64,000 nucleotides of DNA, from positions 158,944,149 through 159,008,148 of the forward strand of contig CM042697.1 of NCBI GenBank assembly GCA_023614405.1, read 5' to 3'. The stretch comes from Avena insularis (lineage: Eukaryota > Streptophyta > Magnoliopsida > Poales > Poaceae). The notes under the pieces were generated by a model. It made no database searches. It saw only the letters and a list, made by a program, of their open reading frames with translations, and was not told where the DNA came from. The position numbers and the translations under genes are program-made. Shown here piece by piece: positions 21,670-31,726 of the stretch (the first letter of the stretch is position 1; each line of letters opens with the position of its first letter).

Positions 21670-22539
21670 ATGCAAGATGAGAGTGTGCAGTATGCTATGC
21701 TCACTAAAACTTTTGTGGAGAGTTTCTCTTTTACTAACAACCCTTTCAGGTTAGAGGTGTCATTCAAAATCTATAATAGGCCCTTCACCATGAAAATAAA
21801 GAATTTTTGTGAAATCTTGGGTATTGGCACGGCTGGGACGGTGAAGAAGATTCCATCTCAACCTGCTGATTTGTTGGAGCTCTATCGCGGGATAACTAAT
21901 GATGATGACCGCAGAGCCCAGCGCGGAAAGATAAGAAATATTCAACTCCCAGCTATTAGATATTTTGCTTATTATCTTGCCACTAGTATTCTTGGTAGGG
22001 AGAACACTAGCAACATTTCCAACTATCATTTGGCCTTTCTAGCTGCTGCACTCAACAATGAAACCAGGTACAATCTTGGTTCTCTCATTGCTCGTCGCTT
22101 AGCTACTAAGGGACCCATTTATGGGGGTATTATTGTTGCGCGTGTTGTTACTGCCTTAGATATTTCTATTGATCCAAATGATACAATTTTGGCTCCTCAG
22201 AGGCTTGATTTAGCTGCCATGAAAGCGCATCACTTTGTCACGGCTAGCTCTACCCTTGAGAGTTTGGTTTACAGGATGATGTTTACTGACGGGGAAGAGA
22301 GAGAAATTCCTTTGCCCCAAACCACTTTGTTCAGTATTTGCCAAGGACCTTGGTCACGCTCCAAGGAGGAGATGGACGAGCAGCTATGCATTCGTGGTTT
22401 CCACGGACACTACCAGGGGGACTCGCCCTCTTATGTCCACTCTGTGCACTACATAGGGGCGTCCTCGAGCTCATACCAGGACGAAGGGGCCTCTTCGTCA
22501 TATTACAGAGGTGCACCTTCTTGGTCACCATGGGGTTGA
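21670..22539 (+). CDS. Downstream ORF of E1, ATHILA ORF1-like retrotransposon protein
   Basis: An ATG opens an intact 289-codon frame. The N-terminal two thirds (AMLTKTFVESFSFTNNPFRL, VSFKIYNRPFTMKIKNFCEI, RYFAYYLATSILGR, NYHLAFLAAALNNETRYNLG, ARRLATKGPIYGGIIVARVV) match the conserved middle of the ATHILA ORF1-type proteins that plants carry near the 3' end of Athila-like and related non-autonomous elements. The tail is rich in serine, tyrosine and glycine (SSSYQDEGASSSYYRG). The function is not known; an env-like role was once proposed for Athila elements. It has no transmembrane segment that I can see. It is the only undamaged ORF of E1. A separate exon-like beginning at 21426 (MDNHTFEEVFESDAPRRTRP) lies in another frame and may be its original N terminus, separated by an intron or a frameshift. 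Confidence 0.65.
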   Translation: MQDESVQYAMLTKTFVESFSFTNNPFRLEVSFKIYNRPFTMKIKNFCEILGIGTAGTVKKIPSQPADLLELYRGITNDDDRRAQRGKIRNIQLPAIRYFAYYLATSILGRENTSNISNYHLAFLAAALNNETRYNLGSLIARRLATKGPIYGGIIVARVVTALDISIDPNDTILAPQRLDLAAMKAHHFVTASSTLESLVYRMMFTDGEEREIPLPQTTLFSICQGPWSRSKEEMDEQLCIRGFHGHYQGDSPSYVHSVHYIGASSSSYQDEGASSSYYRGAPSWSPWG

Positions 22540-22561
22540 GCCCCACTTAGGCCAAAATCCT

Positions 22562-22576
22562 AAGCTTGGGGGAAGG
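22562..22576 (+). other. Polypurine-like motif in E1 after the downstream ORF
   Basis: AAGCTTGGGGGAAGG follows the ORF stop by 22 bp. Equivalent motifs lie at 28219 (E2) and at 31641 and 31700 (E3), all far from the 3' LTR. Confidence 0.5.
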
Positions 22577-23181
22577 TACACCGACATCACACTCATCTAT
22601 ATATCATGTTTCGTCGGTTCTTTGTATATCCATGTTTCACTTTCTTTTTGGTTTTTGTTTCTGCTTTCCCAAAACACAAAAATACCAAAAATAATTTTGT
22701 TGTTTCTCTTGGTTTGTTTCTTTGCTTTTTAGCTTTGGTTTGCCTTAAAGAAAAAACCCAAAAAGATTTTGCTTTGTTTATTTTTCCTTTGTTTGTTTTT
22801 GCTTTGTGTGCTTGCTTTAAAAAATCGAAAACACAAAAAATATTTGTTGTTCTTCTTTGGTTTTGTGAAGTTGTTTGCAGGGTTCAGCAGTCCTCAGTGG
22901 AGTTTGGTTTCATGTTATTATTCAAGGCACACAAGTGAAGGGCAATCATGAAGATTAAGACAACTTGAGGTGTGGTAAGAGGCTGGTAACGAACTCTATT
23001 TGTTTTCATTTTTGTACATATACTCATCATTGTGGGCGTGCTTAGTCTGTTCATGTAAGGTGTATGTTATTTATGGATGCTTAGTAGTTCTTGCTTTCTT
23101 ATGATTAGCTCCAGCTTGCCAATAGTTTGTAGCATGTCATATGAATGTTTGCTTGCATTGTTCTATTCATAACTTGGTATG

Positions 23182-24691
23182 TGATACGTCCAATTTGCAT
23201 CACCTTTCTATATCATAATTTTCCTCTATTCATTGATATATTTCATATTAAGAGGTGATACTTATGTATTTTCATCTGTTTTTTGCATGTTGGATGATTC
23301 TTGGAGGATGAACTGTCGGAGTCAGGTTTCTAATGGAAAAATAGGTGTTTTGATGCAATTTCGCGAAGATCGGAAAATACCAGAAAAACTATGGAAAATC
23401 ATATTTTCCTAGAAGACGAAGAAAGCCAGAAGGGGAGGCGGAGATGGGCCACAGGGGGCCCACACTCCCCTAGGCGCGGGCCACCCCTAGGCCGCGCCTA
23501 CAGGGGGTGTGGACCACATGGACCACCTCTGTCTCCGCCCTCTCGCCTATATCTTCTCGTCGAAACCCTAAGACACGGGGAGCTATCATAGAAAGATTCC
23601 ACCACCTCTGCGGGGCGGAAAACACCGAGAGAGAAAGAGCTCTCCGGTAGACAGATTTCTGCCGGGGAAATTCCTTCCTGGAGAGTGGAGATCGTCGCCA
23701 TCAACACCATCGTCAAGCTAGACTTCATAGGGATCGTCATCATCATCCACACCATCATCTCCACCAGCACCATCATCACCACTCCATCCCGCTGTAACAA
23801 TTGTGTTGAATACTTGCATAGTTCGTAGGGGAGACTTTCCCGGTGTTGATTACTATTGTAGTTGACGCTTGTGAGTGGAACCATTGGATTATTTATTATC
23901 TTCAGATTGTTATCCGTCACCATATCATCTTTGATCTTGATCCATATGATGTCTCGTGAGTAGTTCGTTTAGTTCTTGAGGACATGGGAGACGTCATGTT
24001 GTTAATAGTGGATTTGTGTTCAGATATTATTCAATGGTTTAGTATATAAGTTGTGGTTCTATTCTTCTAGTGGTGTCATATGAACGTCGACTACATGATA
24101 CTTCAGCATTTATGGGCCTAGGGGAATGCATTGTGTATTTGGCTAATAATTGTGGGGTTGCCGGAGTGACAGAAACCCGAACCCTCATTAGGACACCATT
24201 GCACAAGGGAGCGTAGGATCTCAGAGTTTAAGGCTGTGGTTAGGTTTATACCTTAATTGCTTTCTTATAGTTGCGGATGCTTGCAAGGGGTTTAATCACA
24301 AGTATGTATTAGTCCAAGTAAGGTTGGTACATTAGCACAGGTTCACCCACACAACACTTACAACACCAAAGAAGACTACTCAGCTATTTGAAGCAAAAGC
24401 ACTTGACAGAATTCCCATGTGTCCTCGAGAACGTTTGGTCCTTATAAGTATTTCCACCGGCTTGTCCTTTGCTAAGAAAGGATTGGGCCACTTGCTACGT
24501 TTGTTTGCTGTCTTTATTACTTGCACTTTATTTCTTTGCTTTATCATAAAACCCCTAAAAATCTGTTTGCTAAGTATTTACAGAGATTTCCTGCTCCATA
24601 CCACTAGTCAACACCTTCTGCTCCTCGTTGGGATCGACACTCCTATTTATCGAAAGTACTACGATACACCCCTTATATTTGTGGGTCATCA
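23182..24691 (+). repeat. 5' LTR of E2
   Basis: A 1510-bp LTR starting TGATACGTCC and ending GGGTCATCA. The GC-rich hairpin module lies at about 23450-23515 (arms GGCGCGG and CCGCGCC, outer arms CCACACTCCCC and GGGGGTGTGG). A TATA-like GCCTATATC follows at 23545-23553. Confidence 0.9.
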
Positions 24692-24702
24692 AGACTATTT
24701 TC

Positions 24703-24720
24703 TGGCACCATTGTCGGGGA
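24703..24720 (+). other. Primer binding site of E2 (tRNA-Asp type)
   Basis: TGGCACCATTGTCGGGGA, 11 nt after the LTR end, is a decayed complement of the tRNA-Asp 3' end. Confidence 0.75.
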
Positions 24721-24808
24721 ATGAAGCGCTATTGAAGAGTGGAACTGGTAAAGGAAACTTCTACTGTGAGTACTGCTTTTTATTTTTGTTTGTTACTTTG
24801 TTTCCATT

Positions 24809-26725
24809 ATGGATAACCCACTTGGTTTTATGTTTGGGAAAACTACTACCACTGTTAGGGTAGTAGATGAACCACCACCTGTTGAGATAGATCCTTTTAA
24901 GATACCTACAAGTATTGTTGATCGTGTTATGGATAATTATTATTTAGTCCATCCTGGTGATCATTTGCTTTTTATCCATGAATTATGCGGGTTGTTTAAG
25001 TGTGTAGGTATCACAACTGAACAGGTGAAGAAGAAGTTACTCTCTATATCCTTGAAAGGGAGAGCTGAAGAATGGTATAAGCTGCTGAAGAATGGACAAT
25101 CCATGGAATGGGAGGAAATAGTACCTCTCTTTTATTTTAAATTCTATCCTCCCAGTGAAATTCATAAGGATAGGAATCTGATATATAACTTTTGGCCTCG
25201 TGATGGAGAGAGCATAGCTCAGGCTTGGGGGAGATTGAAGTTACTAATGCTTAAATGTCCTATTCATGAACTCCCCAACAATATTATTATCAATAACTTT
25301 TATGCTAGGCTTTCTCTTCATGACAAAGATTTACTAGATGCTTCTTGTGCTGGATCATTCACACGTATGAAGGAAGAAGATAAATGGGATGTCCTAGACC
25401 GTATTCAAGAGAACACTAAAGCATGGGAGAATGACAAAGGAAGAAAGTCAGGTATAAACTATGATTATGAATGCATTAAATCTTTTATTGGAACTGATGA
25501 CTTCCGTGATATTAGTACTAAGTATGGTCTTGATTCTCAAAGTATTGCCAATTGTTTTAAGGCCTTTGCCTCTTACATAGAATTTCCTAAAAATAAGTGG
25601 AATAAGTACCATGCACCTTATAAAGATGTTGTTAGTCATGTTCCTATTAGAAATACTGAAGTTTGTACTATTGATCATATTTTGCATGAACCTTATGTTC
25701 AGAAAACACCTTTCCTAGCTAATGTAAAGGAGTATTCTATGATGATTAGTGTGAATAACAAAAGTACAAAGAAAATTGTGGAACCTGATGAGCAAATAGA
25801 CAATGAACCTGTGGTGCTATTGTGAAAGATCTTGTCACTAGAAAATATAGAGGATGAGCACATAGTATTCTGTGAAGACGCTTCTAATATTGTCACTCAT
25901 CCTAGAAAAGCTAGTGTCGTTGTGCTTTCTGTTAAAATTGGTGATCACTGCTACTATGGTTTATGTGATATTGGTGCTAGTTCTAATGCTATTCCTTATG
26001 AGCTTTACAGGGAAATTATGCATGAAATTGGTCCTTGTGAGCTTGAGGATATTGATTTGGTTATTCACCTTTCTAATAAGGAAATCATTTGCCCTATTGG
26101 TATTGTAAGAGATGTGGAGGTTCTATGCGGTAAGACTAAGTATCCTGCTGATTTTCTAGTGCTATCATTTTTGGTAGACCTTTCTTGAACACTTATGGAG
26201 CTATTATAGATTGTAAAAAGGAAAAAAGTTTTAACTAAGTTAGATGGATATTCTTATGAGTTTAACTTTTACAAATTTGCTAAATCTCCTTGTGAAAATA
26301 GTTTGCCTAATGAAGATTTCAGGATGGAACAACTTGCTTCTATTGATCCAGTTTATGACCTTGGACCTCTTTTTGATGACTGTAAGTATGCTTATTCTGA
26401 TGATAAAGTTGTTTCCTTTGATAGTTATATTGTCAACTTTATTCAAGGTGCTACTGAAATTTATTATGAGAGAGGGAAACATGGTTTTATGCATCTCAAT
26501 AATATTAATTTTCCCATTTTTATGTTGAAAGCTTTGCAGTTGCATTTGTTTTGTCTTCCTATGCTATTGGCTTTTTTTGTCAACAATTTGTTTTCTCATG
26601 ATACTCCCATGCATAGGAAGTGGGTTAGACTCAAATGTGTGGGATATTTGCTTCTTGATGCTCTCTTTCACTTCAAATATATATCTCCTATGTGTGCATC
26701 TTTGAAACTATCAAGCCTAACTTAA
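24809..26725 (+). pseudogene. E2 gag-protease region
   Basis: An ATG opens a 338-codon gag frame with the retrotransposon gag core (LLSISLKGRAEEWYKLLKNG, KFYPPSEIHKDRN, DGESIAQAWGRLKLLMLKCP, KWDVLDRIQENTKAWE). It ends at a TGA (25823-25825). The same frame resumes at once with ENIEDEHIVFCEDASN and a retropepsin-like segment (YGLCDIGASSNAIPYELY). Gag and protease were therefore one frame, now separated by a single stop codon. A frame change near 26165 and another near 26225 follow before AIIFGRPFLNTYGAIIDC and the family tail (ENSLPNEDFRMEQLASIDPV, MHRKWVRLKCVGY). The stop is at 26723-26725. The catalytic DIGA is kept, unlike in E1. No polymerase or integrase follows. Confidence 0.85.
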
Positions 26726-26770
26726 AGGCATTAAAGAAAAGTACTTTTTGGGAGATAACCCAATAGTTTT
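26717..26770 (+). other. Conserved post-ORF hairpin block, E2 copy
   Basis: It contains the ORF stop codon, then AAAGAAAAGTAC and a hairpin TTGGG-AGATAA-CCCAA. The same block follows the unrelated ORF of E3 at 31031-31078. Confidence 0.7.
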
Positions 26771-27648
26771 GTTGAGTCTTGGAAGTTATTACCTCAGTAA
26801 TAACCGCTCCTTATCCTTTTTGTTTTGGTTTTTGTGTCAAGATCAACTACTTTTGAGAAGTAGAGGAGTTGTGAAAAGTGGCTGTCCTGGGGAAGATTTT
26901 TGTGCTACACTGTAAAAATTCGTGAAGGATCTCAGTACAATGGACAGATCTATAATTTGCTGTGCTTGTTCTCAAAGTGGTTACCCAACTTTTATTAGTT
27001 TTGCACTTTTTGATTTGAGCAACAGAAGGTTTTCGAAAAAATCAATCTTTACCTGCTGGTCTGGTTTGACAGATTTCTGCCATCATTTGCATTTGCCTCT
27101 TATATTAATTCCCTTCCAGATTCTTTTTGGGGTTTCAGGAAAGGAGTTGCTACAGTAGCTTTTGTTTTTATGGATTTCAGTTGAAGTTTGAACCTAAAGG
27201 TTTATTGTTTTGCATACACTAATGTTGCCATTGAGGTTTGTGTAAGGCCTTGTATGAAGGGAATTTCCAAGAGAAGGAGAAAAGGAATCTGCAGAGTCCG
27301 TCTTTGAATTGGTAAAAGTGGTGAAAATAGAAGGTTCGTGAAATCCTAATCTTTTTATATTTTTGATGTTTTTATTACATATGGAAGGTTACGAAACGAA
27401 TCAGAGGAGGAAACAGAGGACAGGGTGGCCACACCCACCCTAGGTGCGGGCCCCAGCTGGCCGCGCCTAGAGGGGGTGTGAGCCCCCTGAGCTCCGTCTC
27501 TGCCTCGTTTTTGCACAGTACCTTCCTTATGCATTGAAACTTTGTAATATATAACCTCCCGGATCCCCTGAGGTTCGTATATCTTGTTCTCATCGTGTTT
27601 TCGTTTCGATCTGTTTCTGTTAGGAAATCTTCTCAAGTTTAGAGCACA
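26771..27648 (+). other. E2 internal spacer with GC-rich module
   Basis: There is no coding sequence. Segments around 26980-27110 and 27120-27270 are shared with E3 (31290-31430 and 31440-31590). A GC-rich hairpin at about 27425-27482 has arms CACACCC/GGGGTGTG and CTAGGTGCGG/CCGCGCCTAG. It closely matches the module in the E2 and E3 LTRs and lies 165 bp before the downstream ORF. Confidence 0.75.
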
Positions 27649-28182
27649 ATGGTCTCCGCCAACGACAAAGGCAAGAAGTCCAAAGAGGATGATCCTCAAA
27701 ACTCCAAGGAGGAGCAGATTTTGGTTGGGGATGAATAAGACATGGAGGAGGACAAGCATCCAGACACCCGCGCTACCGTTGCAAGCATTGGACTGGTGGC
27801 AAACCCTACCAAGCTTAGAAGGACACCACAAATGTCTACGGGAGGGAAACCTCCACGTATTGTCTTCGCTCCACGGTCACCTCCTCCACGTACCAAGAAT
27901 GCCTTCCATACTCTTATACATGAGCAACAATACCAAAATGTGCCCAAAGGGAACTTACCCTCGGTTTGGGATCTGCCTCGTTCTAACCATGCAAGGAAGG
28001 AACACTCTAAGAAGGAAGAGTGGGGAAAGAATAACAAGGACTGGGATTCTCGGTCTGACATGATCATGAACCGCATTGAGCATAATTCGGAGTTGGTTCA
28101 TACTCTAACCTTCAAGATTGAGGATTTGAGAGAACTTATTGAAGAGATTATCAAAAGAACACCATCACCACCGAAGGAGTAA
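27649..28182 (+). pseudogene. Downstream ORF of E2, one nonsense codon
   Basis: An ATG at 27649 starts a lysine-rich segment (MVSANDKGKKSKEDDPQNSK) that meets a TAA at 27736-27738. The same frame continues from ATG 27742 (MEEDKHPDTRATVASIGLVA, NPTKLRRTPQMSTGGKPPRI) to a C-terminal coiled-coil-like stretch (HTLTFKIEDLRELIEEIIKR) and a stop at 28180-28182. One substitution therefore splits an ORF of about 177 codons. It has no recognisable enzymatic domain. It is proline- and basic-rich with a coiled coil, which would suit a structural or nucleic-acid-binding accessory protein, but that is a guess. It occupies the same place as the downstream ORF of E1 without obvious sequence similarity. Confidence 0.6.
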
Positions 28183-28218
28183 GTCATCATCAGGTTTGGC
28201 ATCCCCTTGGCTTGTTCC

Positions 28219-28235
28219 AAGCTTGGGGGAGTGCC
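28219..28235 (+). other. Polypurine-like motif in E2
   Basis: AAGCTTGGGGGAGTGCC lies 37 bp after the stop of the downstream ORF. It pairs partly with the upstream TCCCCTTGG to form a small hairpin. Confidence 0.5.
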
Positions 28236-28622
28236 GCGATATCACAACATTATCTTTTATCTTTTACCCTTCTTAGTAGATTCATATATTTGGTAGATAA
28301 GTTATCTTATAGGTTGGTTTGCATTGTGGAAGTATCTCTCCTTTAGTTGATTATCTATGTATCCCTTGGTGTGAGTGCCTTTATGGAATATTAATGAGAA
28401 GTTTCATCTTTTACTTTTTGCACTTCTTATTTTAGTTTGCAATCTCTATTATATGATTAATCTTGTTGATCAGTAATGTAATCACTTTGGGAGCATCAAG
28501 TAGATCTAAATTGGTTTTGGCAAACTGAGCTCTGGTCAGTAGCAAAACTTTTTGAGGTTTGAAAGGAAAAGAGAAAAAGCTTACAAGTATTTTGTATCAT
28601 TTATTTCTTTCTTGATTGTTCA
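28236..28622 (+). other. E2 internal non-coding part
   Basis: T-rich sequence of E2 between the polypurine-like motif and the insertion site of E3. Its last five bases, GTTCA, are the left target-site copy of E3. Confidence 0.6.
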
Positions 28623-30190
28623 TGATACGTCGGAAACATATCTATAATTTTTGATGTTCCATGCTTGTTTAGTATCTACTTTGCTTTGCTTTGTCCACAC
28701 TTTGAGGTGTTTTTATACGTTTTCTAGTACTAACCTATTAACAAGTTGCCATAGTGCCAGTTGCATGTTTTCTGCTGTTTTTGGTTCCAGAAAAGCTAGT
28801 AAGGAAATATTCTCGGAATTGGACGGGACAAAAGCCAAAGTCAATATTTCACCGAGGAGAACATGGAGTCCAGAGGAGAGACGGAGGGGCGCACAGGGTG
28901 GCCACACCTCCCTAGGCGTAGCCTAGGGTGGGCCCATGCCTGGGCAGGGTGTGGGCTCCCTAGCCGCCTCCCAGCCTCGCCTCTTCGCCTATAAGAAGCC
29001 CCCGATGCCTAAACCCTAAGCACCCGATCAATATTCCACAAAACCGTCTGTAGCCGCTGCCACCATCGTCCCTAGATCGGGGGTGGGGGGTCTGAAGCTC
29101 TTCCCAGCACCCTGTCGTAGGGGAGATCATCCCGGAGGCCTGCTTCTTCATCATGCCAGCCTCCGGTATGAAGCGTGAGTAGTTCCACCTTGGAGTACGG
29201 GTCCGTGTAGTAGGTAGATGGTTGTATCTCCTCCTTGTGCTTTCATGTCCAGATCTTGTGAGATCCGTTCATGATCAAGATCTAATCTATTTGTAATCAT
29301 GCATGTTGTGTTTGCGGGGATCCAATGGATATTGAGATTACTATGTTATATTGATTAATGATTTTTGTATTATTGATTCTATCATGTCTGTGTTGTTTGT
29401 GATCTTGCATGCTCTCTGTTGTTAGTAGCTATCTTGGCCAAGTAGTTGCTACTGACTCCAAGAGGGGGTATTTATGCTCTATAGTGGGTTCATGTCTTTA
29501 CTTAATCAAGCGAAGTGATAGAAATCTCTACGGTTGTAGATGTGTTGTTGCCACTAGGGAGAAAGCAACGGTCTCTTGTTCATGAAACAAGTGGATTGGT
29601 TACCTTACACACTTTTCTTAAAGCAGTTGTCTATTGCTTGCAACTTAATACTGGAGGGGTTTCGGATGATAACCCAAAGGTGGACTTCTAGTCATAGATG
29701 CAGTTGGATGGCGGTCTATGTATATTGTTGTATTGCCCAATCGAATCTCATAGTATCTTTTTGTCTAGTATTGCATTGTTATGCCTTGATTAGTCCTGTC
29801 AATTGCGCTGCTGTAATTTGTTTACCCAGCATGCCATGTTTGTTTATCTAAGGAGAGCACCTCTAGTGAACTATGGACCCCGGTCTAATCTTTACCATTG
29901 ATATATCTTCCACTGTTACTATTTACTTGCTGCAAACCATCATCACCTTCCACACCATAGAGTTAATCCTTTGTTACAGCAAGCGGTGAGATTGAAAACC
30001 TCACTATTCGTTGGGGAAAGTATTGAGTTTGTGTTATGCAGGTTTCCACGTTGCTTGCAACACCTTTGAGATGTTTCCTTCCTCCTACTGGTTCGATAAC
30101 CTCGGTTTCTTACTGAGGGAAGAGTTGTTGCTGTGTTGCATCCTATCTTGCTCTTGGGGTTTCCCGACGAAGCGCTCTCAAGCGCCATCA
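28623..30190 (+). repeat. 5' LTR of E3
   Basis: A 1568-bp LTR starting TGATACGTCGG and ending GCGCCATCA. The GC-rich hairpin module lies at about 28898-28955. A TATA box GCCTATAAG follows at 28988-28996. Confidence 0.92.
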
Positions 30191-30200
30191 ACAAGTTTTC

Positions 30201-30218
30201 TGGCGCCGTTGCTAGGGA
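30201..30218 (+). other. Primer binding site of E3 (tRNA-Asp type)
   Basis: TGGCGCCGTTGCTAGGGA, 10 nt after the LTR end, is the best preserved tRNA-Asp complement in the window. Confidence 0.88.
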
Positions 30219-30402
30219 GGCTAAGGACGTCTTCACAAGGGGAGTCGTCCTCAACCTTTCTCTTTACTTTGTTTTTAGTTCGCTTAGTTTCTTTTGCTTA
30301 TTTTTTTACCTCTTTTTATCAAAAACTCCAAAAAATTAGTTTAGTTTGGTTTGCTTTCTCTTATCAAAAATACAAAAAAATTAGTTCCTACTCTAGCTCA
30401 CC

Positions 30403-31035
30403 ATGTTTTTCCCCAAGTTCACCCTGAAGGACCTTTCGATAGGTAGTGGGTCTATAATTGGGAAAGAAAATATTGAAGAATTCTTCAATCATGTTAGCAA
30501 GCAGGAGGATATTGAGGATAGATCTATAGCAGAACTTGCTCCTAATTATGAAATTGCTACAGCTTCTTTAGTTCATATTTTGGAGGCTAGGTTTGTTAGC
30601 CTTAACCCCATGATGCAAATTTTGTTCATAAAACTAAAAGAAGAAAAGAATGCTGAAAAGAGAGAATTTATTCTTGAAACTTTACTCAAAGAGTTCCATG
30701 ATGTTGCTAAGGAAGCTATAAAGGTATTTGAGCATTTCAATATGCTAGGCTCATGTGTAGATGTTGTGGGTACTTCAGATAAAACCAAACCTAGAGAGGA
30801 ATTTAAGATACCCATACCCTTTAAGCTTGTTGGAATGCATGAAGCCTTTGAAAAGAATTTTGACTGGATTGTTCCTAAAAATCCTTTGGATGAAAGTAGT
30901 GAACCAAAGAGAGATGAGAAGGGATCCTCCAAAACTCATTTGGATGAGATACCTTTCATAGTTGAAGACTTTTTAAGTATTGATGTTAATGCTTCTTCAT
31001 TTGAAAATACTTTATTTCTTGCCTCTTGTGCCTAA
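30403..31035 (+). CDS. E3 internal ORF, unknown function
   Basis: An ATG in a fair context (CACCATG) opens an intact 210-codon frame: MFFPKFTLKDLSIGSGSIIG, then a mainly helical stretch (ENIEEFFNHVSKQEDIEDRS, LFIKLKEEKNAEKREFILET, LLKEFHDVAKEAIKVFEHFN), then a proline-rich and acidic end (EEFKIPIPFKLVGMHEAFEK, FDWIVPKNPLDESSEPKRDE). I recognise no domain. It takes the place of gag in E3 but has no gag core or zinc knuckle. The stop lies inside the hairpin block also found after the E2 ORF. A role as a structural or packaging helper in a non-autonomous element is only a guess. Intactness despite an old insertion (LTRs differing by about 5% in the sampled part) is noteworthy but could be chance. 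Confidence 0.6.
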   Translation: MFFPKFTLKDLSIGSGSIIGKENIEEFFNHVSKQEDIEDRSIAELAPNYEIATASLVHILEARFVSLNPMMQILFIKLKEEKNAEKREFILETLLKEFHDVAKEAIKVFEHFNMLGSCVDVVGTSDKTKPREEFKIPIPFKLVGMHEAFEKNFDWIVPKNPLDESSEPKRDEKGSSKTHLDEIPFIVEDFLSIDVNASSFENTLFLASCA

Positions 31036-31078
31036 CTTAAAGACATTAAAGAAAAGTACTTGTTGGGAGATAACCCAA
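31031..31078 (+). other. Conserved post-ORF hairpin block, E3 copy
   Basis: It holds the stop codon, AAAGAAAAGTAC and the hairpin TTGGG-AGATAA-CCCAA, nearly identical to the E2 copy at 26717-26770. Confidence 0.7.
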
Positions 31079-31640
31079 GAGTTTCCTTGAGTATTGGAAG
31101 TTATTACTTCAGTAATGACCTCTCCTTATCCTTTTTGTTTGCTTTTTGTGCCAAGAATGACCTCTAATGAGAGGGAAGTAAGATTTGGGGAGTTGCTGTC
31201 CCAAAACAGATTTCTGTCCTCCACCATAAAAATTCATGAGGAGTCTCTGTAAGTCGGATTGAGATGAAAATTTATGAATAAATGCCCTAGTTAGCTAACT
31301 TTCATTAGTTCAACACTTTTTAATTGGATCAATAGAAGGTCTTCGAAAAAATTGGTTTGTACCCGCTGGTCTGTTTTGACAGATTTCTGCCATTATTTGC
31401 ACTTGCTTCTTATTGATTCCTTTTGGGTTCTCTTGGGGAAATTGAGCTTTCTGAAGGAGTTGCTGCAGTAGCTTGTGTTTTTAGTGAAAAGTTTTGCTGT
31501 TCTAAAGCTAAACCCAAGGGTCTATTATATTTTGAATACACTAATGTTGCTAATGAAGATTGTGTGAAGTTTTGTATGAAGGAAAAATTTCAGGTGTGGA
31601 GAGAGTATGATGTAATGAGATGAAGAATGGACAAAAGCTC

Positions 31641-31726
31641 AAGCTTGGGGATGCCACCCCGGTGTCACCCCAATAAATATCCTAGAGGTACAAGCGTCAA
31701 AGCTTGGGGATGCCCAAGACATCCCC
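31641..31726 (+). other. Two polypurine-like motifs in E3, second with hairpin
   Basis: AAGCTTGGGGATGCC occurs at 31641 and again at 31700. The second forms a stem GGGGATG/CATCCCC (31706-31712 with 31720-31726). The true polypurine tract of E3 (48092) has the same AAGCTTGGGGATGC, now more than 16 kb away because of the nested E4. Confidence 0.6.

Larger units (their letters stand above)
11648..23181 (+). mobile_element. E1: Athila-like Ty3/gypsy-type retrotransposon, left part
   Basis: The plus-strand element begins with a 5' LTR (11648-14321) and a tRNA-Asp-type primer site. A degenerate gag-protease ORF, a GC-rich internal module and a downstream ORF (21670-22539) follow, then an AAGCTTGGGGG motif at 22562. 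It is interrupted by a PIF/Harbinger element in the LTR and solo LTR S1 in gag. E2 then inserts at 23182, and no 3' LTR of E1 is found to the right. No reverse transcriptase, RNase H or integrase can be seen, so it was non-autonomous or has lost pol. E6 at 62127 belongs to the same family. Left flank is ACCAT (11643-11647). Confidence 0.85.
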
